DNA of 64,000 nucleotides from Ferrovibrio sp964218355 (GTDB lineage: Bacteria; Pseudomonadota; Alphaproteobacteria; Ferrovibrionales; Ferrovibrionaceae). The DNA is taken from assembly GCF_964218355.1 (NCBI RefSeq), contig NZ_CAXPMC010000018.1, forward strand, positions 1 to 64,000. The letters are read 5' to 3'. The position numbers were made by a program, and so were the translations under genes. The notes beneath the pieces were generated by a model. It ran no database searches and had not been told where the DNA came from. It saw nothing but the letters and a program-made list of their open reading frames with translations. Every line of letters starts with the position of its first letter. The stretch's first letter is position 1. This document shows positions 50,306-58,981 of the stretch, in pieces.

Positions 50306-51673
50306 ATGTCCCGCCCGCCCGCCAGAAACCCCGGCCGCACCGCCGCCCGCACATCATCCGCCCGCGCCGGGCCGGCCCGCATGCCGGCCCGGCTGGTGGC
50401 CGCCGGCCTGCTGGCCGCCGTGCTGGAAAAGCGCCGGCCGCTGGACGAGGCGCTGGCCGATCCGGCACTGGGCTTTGCCGCGCTGGACGAACGCGACCGC
50501 GGCTTCGTGCGCCGGCTGGCGGCCACCGCCCTGCGGCGGCGCGGCCAGATCGACGCCACCCTCCGCGGCCGGCTGCGGCAATGGCCGAAAGGCCTGCCGG
50601 GCGAGGCCCTGCGGCTGGGCGCCGCCGAACTGCTGTTCCTCGATGCGCCGGTGCATGCCGCCGTGCATGCCACGGTCGACATCCTCGGCGCCGGCCAGAC
50701 CGCCATGCGCGGCCTGGTCAACGCGGTGCTGCGCAGGCTGGCCGTGGACGGCGCCGCCGCAGTGGCGGCGCAGGATGCCGCCCGGCTGAACACGCCGGAC
50801 TGGCTGTGGCACAGCTGGGTCGCGGCCTGCGGCGAGGACGCCGCGCGCGCCATCGCCACCGCCCATCTGCAGGAGGCGCCGCTCGATCTCAGCCTGAAGC
50901 CGGGTTTGCTGAAATCCGCCGCCGATGCGGCCGCACTGGCCGCCGCGCTCGGCGCCGAAATCCTGCCGACCGGCAGCCTGCGCCGCGCGGCCGGCGGCGG
51001 CGCCATCGAAGCCCTGCCCGGCTTCGCGGCCGGCGACTGGTGGGTGCAGGATGCCGCTGCCGCCCTGCCGGCGCGGCTGCTGGGCGACGTGGCCGGGCTG
51101 CAGGTGGCCGATCTCTGCGCCGCGCCGGGCGGCAAGACCGCGCAGCTGGCCGCCGCCGGCGCGCAGGTCACCGCCCTCGACCGTTCGGAAGCGCGGCTCG
51201 CCCGCCTGCGCGACAATCTCGCGCGGCTCGGGCTGGCGGTCGCAACGGTGGCCGCCGACCTGGAAAGCTGGACGGCGCCGCAGCCTTTCGATGCCGTGCT
51301 GCTGGATGCGCCCTGCTCGGCCACCGGCACCATCCGCCGCCATCCCGACCTGCTGCATATCAAGGCGGAAACCGATGTGGCGAAACTGGCGGCCCTGCAG
51401 GGCCGCATGATCGGCCGCGCCTGGGCGATGCTGAAACCCGGCGGGCGGCTGGTCTACTGCGTCTGCTCGCTGCAGCCCGAGGAAGGCCCGGCGCATCTGC
51501 CGGCCCTGCGCGCCCTGCCCGGCGCCAGCCTGGTGCCGGCCGATGCCACCGCGCTCGGCCTGCCGGCGGAGGCCGTCACGGCGGATGGCTGCCTGCGCAC
51601 CCTGCCCTCCCTGTGGGCGGAGCGCGGCGGCATGGACGGCTTCTTCGCCGTGGCTGTGCGGAAGGCGCCCTAG
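50306..51673 (+). CDS. rsmB: 16S rRNA m5C967 methyltransferase
   Basis: This 455-residue protein has an N-terminal NusB-like RNA-binding domain and a Rossmann methyltransferase with the SAM motif VADLCAAPGGKTAQLAAA (near residue 270), DAPCSATGTIRRHP with the catalytic-pair cysteine and the second cysteine in YCVCSLQPEEG. It methylates C967 of 16S rRNA. The stop overlaps the convergent DUF2798 stop. Confidence 0.94.
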   Translation: MSRPPARNPGRTAARTSSARAGPARMPARLVAAGLLAAVLEKRRPLDEALADPALGFAALDERDRGFVRRLAATALRRRGQIDATLRGRLRQWPKGLPGEALRLGAAELLFLDAPVHAAVHATVDILGAGQTAMRGLVNAVLRRLAVDGAAAVAAQDAARLNTPDWLWHSWVAACGEDAARAIATAHLQEAPLDLSLKPGLLKSAADAAALAAALGAEILPTGSLRRAAGGGAIEALPGFAAGDWWVQDAAAALPARLLGDVAGLQVADLCAAPGGKTAQLAAAGAQVTALDRSEARLARLRDNLARLGLAVATVAADLESWTAPQPFDAVLLDAPCSATGTIRRHPDLLHIKAETDVAKLAALQGRMIGRAWAMLKPGGRLVYCVCSLQPEEGPAHLPALRALPGASLVPADATALGLPAEAVTADGCLRTLPSLWAERGGMDGFFAVAVRKAP

Positions 51674-51927
51674 CCTTTCGGCGGCGGCGCGCCGGGCGGC
51701 TCGACCAGCCGGCCGACGATGCGCCGCACCAGCGGCAGCACGAAGACCAGCGTCGGGAAGGCGACGATCCACGACAGCGCCCAGGCCTCGGCCCATTTCG
51801 CCGGCAGCGCCGCCGTGAAGCCGAGACTGGTGAGCGTGGAGATGCCCGACACGATGAAGGTCATCAGCACCGACAGAACCAGCGGCATGACGATGCCGTT
51901 ATAGCGGGCAGGCAGCTTCCTGTTCAT
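51670..51927 (-). CDS. DUF2798 family membrane protein
   Basis: This 85-residue protein with two helices matches DUF2798: RYNGIVMPLVLSVLMTFIVSGISTL and the WALSWIVAFPTLVFVLPLVRRIV tail. The function is unknown. It lies between rsmB (convergent) and tarD (8 bp after it on the same strand). Confidence 0.85.
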   Translation of the reverse strand: MNRKLPARYNGIVMPLVLSVLMTFIVSGISTLTSLGFTAALPAKWAEAWALSWIVAFPTLVFVLPLVRRIVGRLVEPPGAPPPKG

Positions 51928-51935
51928 GCCGGGTC

Positions 51936-53102
51936 TCAGTCGAGCAGGCTTTTCATCACGGCATACAGCGCGGCCTTGGCCTCGAAGCCGACGCCGGGAA
52001 TCTGCGGCAGCGACACATAGCTGTCCTGCACGGCGATGCCGTCGGCGAAGCCGCCGAAAGGCTGGAAGACATCGGGATAGCTTTCGTTGCCGCCCAGATG
52101 CAGCCCGGCGGCGATGTTCAGCGACATCTGGTGGCCGCCATGGGGCACCACGCGGCGCGACGACCAGCCATGCTGCTCCAACATCTCCAGGGTGCGCAGG
52201 TATTCGACCAGGCCGTAGGACAGCGCGCAGTCGAACTGCAACCAGTCGCGGTCGGGCCGCATGCCGCCGAAGCGGATCAGGTTGCGCGCATCCTGCATCG
52301 AGAACAGGTTCTCGCCGGTGGCCATCGGCGCATCGTAATGCTGCGCCAGTTCGGCCTGCAGGGCATAGTCGAGCGGATCGCCGACCTCTTCGTACCAGAA
52401 CAGGTCATAGGGCCGGATCGCCTTGCCGAAGGCGATGGCCGTTTCGATATCGAAGCGGCCGTTGACGTCGACGCAGAGATTCTGCCCGTCGCCGACGATC
52501 TCCAGCACCGCCTCGATGCGCTTCAGGTCCTCGGCCAGCGGCACGCCGCCGACCTTCATCTTGACGACGCGGTAGCCGCGGTCGCGATAGCCCTTCATCT
52601 CGTCCTGCAGGGCGGTCAGGTCCTTGCCGGGATAGTAATAGCCGCCGGCGGCATAGACCCAGACCTTCTCGTCGGCGACGCCGCCGCGATACCGGTCGGC
52701 CAGCAGGCGCCACAGCGGTTTGCCTTCGATCTTGGCCACGGCATCCCACACCGCCATGTCCAGCGTGCCGACGGCCACCGAGCGCTCGCCATGGCCGCCC
52801 GGCTTCTCGTTCTGCATCACCGTCTTCCAGATCGCGAAAGGATCGAGATTGGCGTTGGCGGTATCGACCAGCGTGTCGGGATCGGCCTCCAGCAGGCGCG
52901 GCAGGAAGCGTTCGCGCATCAGCCCGCCCTGGCCGTAGCGGCCGTTGGAATTGAAGCCGAAGCCGACCACGGGTTTGCCGTCGCGGACCTGGTCGGTGAT
53001 CACGGCGACGACCGAACAGGTCATCTTCGAGAAATCGATATAGGCATTGGCGATCGGCGAGGCGATCGGCACGGTCTTTTCACGGACTTCGAGAATGCGC
53101 AT
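51936..53102 (-). CDS. tarD: D(-)-tartrate dehydratase
   Basis: This 388-residue enolase-superfamily enzyme follows the Bradyrhizobium TarD closely, as I recall that protein: NAYIDFSKMT, GYGFNSNGRYGQGGL-like segment, NEKPGGHGERSVAVGT, YVYAAGGYYYPGKDL, KMKVGG with the catalytic Lys, DVNGRFD and the catalytic His in VPHGGHQMSLNIAAG. It dehydrates D-tartrate to oxaloacetate. No tartrate transporter lies next to it; the TRAP system is 38 kb away. Function is inferred from remembered family conservation. Confidence 0.9.
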   Translation of the reverse strand: MRILEVREKTVPIASPIANAYIDFSKMTCSVVAVITDQVRDGKPVVGFGFNSNGRYGQGGLMRERFLPRLLEADPDTLVDTANANLDPFAIWKTVMQNEKPGGHGERSVAVGTLDMAVWDAVAKIEGKPLWRLLADRYRGGVADEKVWVYAAGGYYYPGKDLTALQDEMKGYRDRGYRVVKMKVGGVPLAEDLKRIEAVLEIVGDGQNLCVDVNGRFDIETAIAFGKAIRPYDLFWYEEVGDPLDYALQAELAQHYDAPMATGENLFSMQDARNLIRFGGMRPDRDWLQFDCALSYGLVEYLRTLEMLEQHGWSSRRVVPHGGHQMSLNIAAGLHLGGNESYPDVFQPFGGFADGIAVQDSYVSLPQIPGVGFEAKAALYAVMKSLLD

Positions 53103-53176
53103 GGCGGGATGTTCCTGGGCGCCCGCAAATCGGGCCGGCGCGGCAGGATAGCAACCGGCAACGAAATGGGAAGCGT

Positions 53177-54010
53177 TTACGCCTCGCGCAGGTCGACGGT
53201 GACCGGGGCGATCTGGTCGGCCAGGTAGCGCGCGAGCTGGGCGCGGCTGCGGGCGTTGCGCAGCACCTTCTCGTCATGGGGATTGGTCAGGAAGCCGGTC
53301 TCGATCAGCACCGAGGGCACTGCCGGCGAGCGCAGCACGGCGAAATTGGCCGAGCGCATCGGGTTGTCGAGCAGGGTGACCCGCTTGCCGACGCCGTGGA
53401 TGATGCGGCGCTTGGCGGTCAGCGAGGCATTGTGGCTGTGGCGGCGGGCGAGATCGATCAGGATCGCCGCCGTCTGCCGGTCGGTGGCCGAGCTGTCGAA
53501 GCCGTAGACGACATCGACCTGGTTCTCGCGGTCGGCCAGCCTGCGGGCGAAATCGTCCGACGCCTTGTCCGACCGGCTGTAGGCCGACAGGCCATGGGCG
53601 CCATGGTTGGGCGCCGCATCGGCATGGATCGACACGAACAGGTCGGCGCCCTTCTCGTGGGCGAAGGCGACCCGGCTGCCCAGCGGAATATACGTGTCGC
53701 GGTCGCGGGTCAGATGCACCTGGATGTCGCGCCGGCCGCGCAGGGCGTCGCGGATCGACTGGCAGATCGACAGGGTGACGTCCTTCTCCTCGGTGCCGGT
53801 GACACCGATGGCGCCGGGATCGCGGCCGCCATGGCCGGGATCGAGCACCAGCACCGCCGGCTGGCGCTGTGCCTGCGGGCGCAGGCCCGGCGGCACCGGC
53901 GGCTTGCTTTCGGGCAGCGGCACGCGGCGGCCGGCAGACGCATCCGGCGCCAGCCCGGCGGCCGCGATGGCGCCCAGCAGCGACGAAAGGACATAGCGGC
54001 GGCTGTACAT
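53177..54010 (-). CDS. amiC: N-acetylmuramoyl-L-alanine amidase
   Basis: This 277-residue Amidase_3 enzyme has a short Tat-like signal (SRRYVLSSLLGAIAAAG) and zinc-binding landmarks: His in LDPGHGGRDPG, Glu in the GVTGTEEKD stretch, His in FVSIHADAAP and the catalytic Glu in VLIETGFLTNPHDE. It cleaves peptide side chains from peptidoglycan at division or remodelling. It lacks the AMIN domain of E. coli AmiC, so the gene name is approximate. It is monocistronic. Confidence 0.9.
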   Translation of the reverse strand: MYSRRYVLSSLLGAIAAAGLAPDASAGRRVPLPESKPPVPPGLRPQAQRQPAVLVLDPGHGGRDPGAIGVTGTEEKDVTLSICQSIRDALRGRRDIQVHLTRDRDTYIPLGSRVAFAHEKGADLFVSIHADAAPNHGAHGLSAYSRSDKASDDFARRLADRENQVDVVYGFDSSATDRQTAAILIDLARRHSHNASLTAKRRIIHGVGKRVTLLDNPMRSANFAVLRSPAVPSVLIETGFLTNPHDEKVLRNARSRAQLARYLADQIAPVTVDLREA

Positions 54011-54184
54011 GATGCGGCGGCCCTGCGGTTGCGGATTCCCCGCCGGCCGCGAATCGGGCGATCCGGCCGGCGGCGCGCCGGACCATAGGCGCCATGGCGA
54101 CGCCACGTCCAGCGGGTTCGCAACCGAGACTCGCAAGAGATGGTAAACAGCCGGTTAAGACGGCTGCGGCCGGCCGGCGGGGCC

Positions 54185-55186
54185 TCAGTCGACCGTGTAT
54201 TTGGCGCGCACGTCGTATTTGTGCGACTTCACCCAGCCCTCGATCAGCTTTTCCAGCGCCGAGTTCGGCTTGTCCGGCAGCACGATCTTCAGCTTCACAT
54301 ACTGGTCGCCGCGCTGGCTCTGGGCGCCGCCCTTCAGCGGCAGGCCACGCCCCTTCAGCCGCAAGGTGGTGCCGGAGCTGGCACCCTTGGGCACGGTGAC
54401 GGCAACCATGCCGTCGATGGTGGGCACGGCGATCTTGGCGCCGAGCACCGCCTCGTCGACGGTGACCGGCAGGTCGAGCAGCACGTCGTCGCCCTGGCGG
54501 ACGAAAAACGGATGCGGCTCGACGGTCACCTCGATCAGCGCGTCGCCGGCCTCGCCGTTGTTGCGGCCGGCATCGCCCTGGTGGCGCAGGCGGATCTGCT
54601 GGCCGTCGGTCAGGCCGGCCGGGATGGTGACGTCGATCTGCTTGCCGTCGGGCAGGGTCAGGCGCCGCTTGCAGCCGCGCGCCGCATCGAGGAAGCCGAT
54701 CTTCAGGCTGAAATGGCGGTCGGCGCCGCGCATCGGCTGGCTGCGCCGGGCACCCGCGCCGAAACCGGCGCCGGCGCCAGCACTGCCACCGGCACCGGCA
54801 CCACCACCACCCCGCGTGCGCCGCATATGGCCGAAAATCTCGTCGAAAATATCCTCGGCGCCGCCCTCGAAACCGCCGAACCCGCCCGCGCCCGGCCCTG
54901 CACCCGGCCGCGCCTGGCCGCGGGCATTGTAGCCGCCGAAGCCCGGGCGGCGCGGCTGGCCGGCGGCATCGATCTCGCCGCGGTCGAACCGGCCGCGCTT
55001 GTCGGCATCGCCGACGATGTCATAGGCCGCCGAGACTTCCTTGAACCGCTCGGCCGCCTTCTCGTCGCCGGGATTGCGGTCCGGATGCAGCTGCTTGGCC
55101 AGCTTGCGATAGGCCTTGCGGATATCCTCGTGACTGGTGCCGCGGGTGACGCCGAGGACCGTGTAGGGATCACGCATCGCGGCCAT
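54185..55186 (-). CDS. DnaJ-class (CbpA-like) co-chaperone
   Basis: This 333-residue protein has an N-terminal J domain with His34-Pro-Asp36, a Gly/Ala-rich linker (about 80-150) and two C-terminal substrate-binding domains (SLKIGFLDAARGCKRRLTL; NGEAGDALIEVTVEPHPFF). It lacks the DnaJ zinc fingers, so it is CbpA/DjlA-like rather than canonical DnaJ. A second ATG at 55177 (MRDPYTVL) is equally possible. Confidence 0.92.
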   Translation of the reverse strand: MAAMRDPYTVLGVTRGTSHEDIRKAYRKLAKQLHPDRNPGDEKAAERFKEVSAAYDIVGDADKRGRFDRGEIDAAGQPRRPGFGGYNARGQARPGAGPGAGGFGGFEGGAEDIFDEIFGHMRRTRGGGGAGAGGSAGAGAGFGAGARRSQPMRGADRHFSLKIGFLDAARGCKRRLTLPDGKQIDVTIPAGLTDGQQIRLRHQGDAGRNNGEAGDALIEVTVEPHPFFVRQGDDVLLDLPVTVDEAVLGAKIAVPTIDGMVAVTVPKGASSGTTLRLKGRGLPLKGGAQSQRGDQYVKLKIVLPDKPNSALEKLIEGWVKSHKYDVRAKYTVD

Positions 55187-55207
55187 CCCGCAGGCGGCTG
55201 GCGGAGA

Positions 55208-56203
55208 TCATGGCGTCTTCTCCTGCGGCGGGGCTGCCGGCACGGATTCGGAATCCGGCGCATCGTCGCGGACGGTGAATATGTCCGGAATCGACGCGCC
55301 GCCCCCGGACACGATGGCGGAGTAGAAGCGGCCGAGCAAGCCGGGCCGCGCAGACGGCTCCGCATCCGGCCCGTCGGCCGCCGGCTTCGCTTCGGCCGGC
55401 CGGACTTCCTGCGCAGGCGCCGGCTGGACGGGAACCTCCTGGACAGGAGCCTGCTGGACAGGCGCCTCCCGGGCTGCAGTCTGCGGGGCCGGCGCGGCGG
55501 CAGCCGTTTCCTCGGCCGGCTTTGCGTCTGTCTCCTTTGCGCCTGTCTCCTTTGCGCCTGCCTCCTCGGCGGGCTTCGCCGCCGGTTCCGTCTCTGCCTT
55601 TTCCTTTTCGGCGGGCCGGACCGGGGGAGCGGCGGCGGGCCGGTCGGCAGCGGCGCGGCCGGCTTCCGGTTTCAGCACCAGCAGCGACAAGCGGTTCAAT
55701 GCATCGGGCTGGCCCGCCTTGGCGGCGAGATTGTACCAGCCCAGCGCCACCGGCTCGCTGGGCGCGACGCCGAGGCCGAGTTCATGCATCAGGCCGAGAT
55801 TGTACTGCGCCACGGCATTGCCCTGACGCGCGGCGGCATCGAACCATTTCAGCGCCTCGGCATAATCGACCGGCACATCCTCGCCCTGCAGGTAGATGGC
55901 GGCAAGGTTGGTCTGGGCGCGGGCGAAGCCGGCCTCAGCGGCGCGGCGGTACCAGGCCAGCGCCCTGTCGATGTCGCGCTCGACGCCCTGGCCCCAGCGG
56001 TAGAGATGCCCGACATTGCGCATCGCGGCGAGATCGCCATCCTCGGCCAGCGGCAGCCAGGCATCGAAGGCGCCCCTGTAGTCCCCGGCCTCGTAGGCCG
56101 CCACCCCGTCGGCGAAGCCCGCCTGTGCCGGCAGCGGCGCCAGCAGCAGCATCGCCAGCGCAGCGGCACGGGCGGCCTGCGAAAAACCGGGAGATCGCGG
56201 CAT
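55208..56203 (-). CDS. Sel1-repeat (TPR-like) secreted protein
   Basis: This 331-residue protein has a signal peptide (AALAMLLLAPLPAQAGF) and four to five Sel1 repeats (about residues 30-175; for example AMRNVGHLYRWGQGVERD, AQYNLGLMHELGLGVAP). A Pro/Glu/Ala-rich C-terminal half carries the repeats APVQQAPVQEVPVQ and AKETGAKETDAK. Sel1 proteins are scaffolds; this one is probably periplasmic. It is followed by dnaJ-like and preceded by the lipoprotein gene. Confidence 0.85.
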   Translation of the reverse strand: MPRSPGFSQAARAAALAMLLLAPLPAQAGFADGVAAYEAGDYRGAFDAWLPLAEDGDLAAMRNVGHLYRWGQGVERDIDRALAWYRRAAEAGFARAQTNLAAIYLQGEDVPVDYAEALKWFDAAARQGNAVAQYNLGLMHELGLGVAPSEPVALGWYNLAAKAGQPDALNRLSLLVLKPEAGRAAADRPAAAPPVRPAEKEKAETEPAAKPAEEAGAKETGAKETDAKPAEETAAAAPAPQTAAREAPVQQAPVQEVPVQPAPAQEVRPAEAKPAADGPDAEPSARPGLLGRFYSAIVSGGGASIPDIFTVRDDAPDSESVPAAPPQEKTP

Positions 56204-56207
56204 CAGA

Positions 56208-56714
56208 TCAGCCGTTGACGATCTTCCAGCTGCCGTCGGGCTGGCGGCAGGCGGTGCCGTAGGCTTTTTCCGTCTTGCCGTCGACGGTGACGGTCTGCTG
56301 GAACTCGCGGCAATATTCACCGCTGGCGCCGGTGCCTTCGCGGGTCGGCGTCACGGTGCCGGAATGGCCGCTGTCGGGATTGCGCCAGGAAATGGTCTGG
56401 CCGACCGGCGCGGTGGTGGCCTTGTGGCTGGCCTGTTCCATCGCCGCCCTGTCGGCCTTGTCGAGCGAACTGCCGATCTGGTTGCCGAGATACGCGCCGG
56501 CCAGGGCGCCAGCGGCGACGCCGACCAGCTGGCCGGTGCCCTTGCCGAACTGCGCCCCCAGCACGGCACCGCCGATGCCGCCCAGCACGGTGCCGATGTT
56601 TTCCTTGTTCATCTGGCCGTTATTCTCGCAGCCGGCCAGCAGCAGGGCGGCGGCCAGCACCGGAACGGCCAGCGCCGGCGCGGTCAGCAATCGGGGAAGC
56701 GGACGGGTGGACAT
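56208..56714 (-). CDS. 17 kDa surface antigen-like lipoprotein
   Basis: This 168-residue protein has a lipobox (LLLAGC) and a glycine-zipper segment (GTVLGGIGGAVLGAQFGKGTG, then VAAGALAGAYLGNQIGSSLD) followed by a small domain with SGEYCREFQQTVTVDGK. It matches the rickettsial 17 kDa antigen family found widely in Alphaproteobacteria. It is an outer-membrane lipoprotein, 4 bp before the Sel1 gene. Confidence 0.93.
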   Translation of the reverse strand: MSTRPLPRLLTAPALAVPVLAAALLLAGCENNGQMNKENIGTVLGGIGGAVLGAQFGKGTGQLVGVAAGALAGAYLGNQIGSSLDKADRAAMEQASHKATTAPVGQTISWRNPDSGHSGTVTPTREGTGASGEYCREFQQTVTVDGKTEKAYGTACRQPDGSWKIVNG

Positions 56715-56849
56715 GGCACGATCCTCGGAAAACAGGTCGATCTGCGGCCGGGCTGTCGCGTCCGGACCGAATCAGCATGCCAAGTATATTGGTCGGGTGA
56801 ATGCGGCTGCAAGGTGGCGGCCGGCCGGCGGCATCGGCCGCCGGACAGC

Positions 56850-56876
56850 AAAACGGCCCGGTTTCCCGGGCCGTTT
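56850..56876. terminator. Bidirectional-looking rho-independent hairpin
   Basis: AAACGGCCCGG (56851-56861) pairs with CCGGGCCGTTT (56866-56876) around a 4-base loop. Read on the minus strand it ends in TTTT, 20 bp past the glucosaminidase gene stop. A strong terminator. Confidence 0.88.
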
Positions 56877-56896
56877 GCCGTCAGATGCGCGCTGCT

Positions 56897-58099
56897 TCAG
56901 GATTTGCCGAAGAAATCCAGCCCCAGCAGCGGCGCCGCTTCCGCGGCCAGCCGGGCATCGTCGAAAGCCTCGAGGTTGTTCGAGCGCATGATCGAGCGGA
57001 TGGTACGGATGTAATCGGCACCGCGCACCGAATAGCGGTGCAGCTGGCCGGCCAGCTGGTAGCTGTCCAGGGTCTCGCTGCGCGCATGCTGGGCGGCGCG
57101 GCGGTCGCGGAATTCGCGGTAGCTCGATTTGGTGTTCAGGTTGCGCATGTAGGCGGCCACCGAATTCTCGAGGCTGCGGAACCGCTGCACCTCGTAGGTC
57201 TCGCCCTCGGGACGGTCCTCCGGCACGATGCCGGCGCCCGGCGTCCAGGTCCACATGCCGAAGACGGCATTGCCCAGCAGCGCGAAGCGCGAGGTGCCCC
57301 AGCCGGATTCCTCGATCGACTGCGCCAGCGCCAGGGCCGGCGGAATGATGTCGACACGTTCCAGCAGTTCGGCGGTGTCGGGCTCGTCGCCGTCGAGGCC
57401 GTAACGCTCGGCCAGCTGGTCCAGCCAGCGGCGGTCGCGGCCGCCGAGGCTGTCGCCCAGCCGCAGGCGGTCATGCAGGACCTGCAGCCGCTCGCGGTCG
57501 GCGGCAATGCGCTCGTTCTCGCGCAGGATATGCGGCAGCATCACCTTGATGAAGGCGCGCTTGCGCTTTTCGGTGATGCTGACATCGGCGATGTCGACCG
57601 GCAGCTTGGCAAGGAAGATGCGCGGCACTTCCAGCCGGCCGCCATTGCCGCGGTAATCGGCCAGGTCGAAGCCCTGCTGCTCGAAGCGGCGCAGCATGGC
57701 GTCCACCGTGCGGTCGGCATCGGTGCGCAGCGCCGTGCGGTGCGGCGACAGCTGGCGGCCCTCGGCGACGCGGCGGGCGGCCTCCTCGGGCGAGACGGCG
57801 GGCGCGGCAGCCGGCGCGGGCGCGGCGGCAACCGCGGTCGTCGCCTGGCGCGGCTCGATGGCGGCACGGAAATCCAGCTGCGCGATCTGGCGCAGGCGGT
57901 CCCAGGCCTCCTGCACGCCGTCGCCCAGCGAGGCCTGCTGCATATCGACATCGGGAACACGGGAAAGCTGGCGGCTGGACAGCACGCCAACACCCACTCC
58001 GGATACCAGGCCGACGGCCAGCAACAGGCCGAAACCGGCAAGAATCAGACGAACGTCAGATCCGATGGCAAGAAAATGCCGATCGCGAAATGGCGCCAT
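56897..58099 (-). CDS. Glucosaminidase (Bax-like) cell-wall hydrolase
   Basis: This 400-residue protein has an N-terminal membrane anchor (about residues 17-38) and an Ala/Pro-rich linker. The C-terminal glucosaminidase domain (about 245-390) has PPALALAQSIEESGWGTSRFA with the catalytic Glu, GNAVFGMWTW, RFRSLENSVAAYMRNLN and a YSVRGADYIRTIRSIMR tail. It is likely a periplasmic peptidoglycan hydrolase. It is followed by a strong terminator. Confidence 0.88.
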   Translation of the reverse strand: MAPFRDRHFLAIGSDVRLILAGFGLLLAVGLVSGVGVGVLSSRQLSRVPDVDMQQASLGDGVQEAWDRLRQIAQLDFRAAIEPRQATTAVAAAPAPAAAPAVSPEEAARRVAEGRQLSPHRTALRTDADRTVDAMLRRFEQQGFDLADYRGNGGRLEVPRIFLAKLPVDIADVSITEKRKRAFIKVMLPHILRENERIAADRERLQVLHDRLRLGDSLGGRDRRWLDQLAERYGLDGDEPDTAELLERVDIIPPALALAQSIEESGWGTSRFALLGNAVFGMWTWTPGAGIVPEDRPEGETYEVQRFRSLENSVAAYMRNLNTKSSYREFRDRRAAQHARSETLDSYQLAGQLHRYSVRGADYIRTIRSIMRSNNLEAFDDARLAAEAAPLLGLDFFGKS

Positions 58100-58246
58100 G
58101 GGTCAAACCTCCACAGTTCTCAGTGCCGTGACGAACGGTGCAGCCGACATGACTTTGTCGGGCACACCGGGCACTGCCCTTGTGCGATCCCCCACCAGGA
58201 AACGCGTGGACCGGGCGGCTCCGCGACTGGAGCCGGCCGGCTATGA

Positions 58247-58810
58247 CTAAACAGCCCGGACTTCCGACACTTCCGGGACGTAATGCTTCAGCATGTTCTC
58301 GATGCCGTAGCGCAAAGTTGCCGTTGAACTCGGGCAACCGGCACAGGATCCCTGCATATGCAGGAGGACGACGCCGCGGTCGAAGCCGCGGAACACGATA
58401 TCGCCCCCATCCTGGGCCACCGCGGGGCGGACCCGCGTATCAATCAGTTCCTTGATCTGGAGCACGAGCTCGCGATCGGCGGGATCGTACTGCTCGTCGG
58501 CGCCGGCCTCTGTTCCGGCGGTTCCGTCATTCATGACTGGCAGGCCGGCCATGAAATGCTCCATGATCGCCCCGAGCAGGGCCGGCTTCAGGCCGGTCCA
58601 GTCCTCGGAGGCTGCCTTGGTGACGGTGACGAAGTCGCTGCCGAGAAACACGCCCTCGACGCCGGACACCGCGAAGAGGCGGCTGGCCAGCGGCGACACC
58701 TTCGCGTCCTCGGCCGCCGTGAAGTTCACGGAGCCGTCCGGCAGCACGTCGCGGCCGGGCAGGAATTTCAGGGTCGCCGGGTTCGGCGTGGTTTCGGTCT
58801 GGATGAACAT
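58247..58810 (-). CDS. nfuA: NfuA-type Fe-S cluster carrier
   Basis: This 187-residue protein has an Nfu_N domain (FIQTETTPNPATLKFLPG; SRLFAVSGVEGVFLGSDF) and a C-terminal NifU-like domain with DGGDIVF and the cluster-binding CxxC in GSCAGCPSSTATL. It delivers 4Fe-4S clusters. The ATG at 58810 matches the family. Divergent from the cyclase gene across 171 bp that contain two DnaA-box-like sites. Confidence 0.95.
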   Translation of the reverse strand: MFIQTETTPNPATLKFLPGRDVLPDGSVNFTAAEDAKVSPLASRLFAVSGVEGVFLGSDFVTVTKAASEDWTGLKPALLGAIMEHFMAGLPVMNDGTAGTEAGADEQYDPADRELVLQIKELIDTRVRPAVAQDGGDIVFRGFDRGVVLLHMQGSCAGCPSSTATLRYGIENMLKHYVPEVSEVRAV

Positions 58811-58942
58811 CGTGGGTCCGTTCAAAGCCACTGGAAATTGGTCAGGCGGTCTCCAAATATCAAGGCAGAAGAATGGGGCGAATCGGAGGCGGCGCAACAA
58901 AGATGCGTACAGACCGGCACTCGTAGAAAGATTTTTAACCAA

Positions 58943-58969
58943 TGTGGATAAAATGAAGGGTTATCCCCA
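58943..58969. promoter_or_regulatory. Paired DnaA-box-like sites
   Basis: TGTGGATAA (58943-58951) is the perfect reverse complement of the DnaA box TTATCCACA, and TTATCCCCA (58961-58969) differs from the box at one base. They face each other 9 bp apart between divergent nfuA and the cyclase gene, inside an AT-rich stretch. They could make DnaA regulate either gene. Only two boxes is too few to call an origin. Confidence 0.55.
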
Positions 58970-58981
58970 GGCCAGGCGCCC

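Noticed and set aside
58811..58981. Chromosome origin
   Set aside because: Only two DnaA-like boxes and no AT-rich unwinding region or typical origin neighbours.
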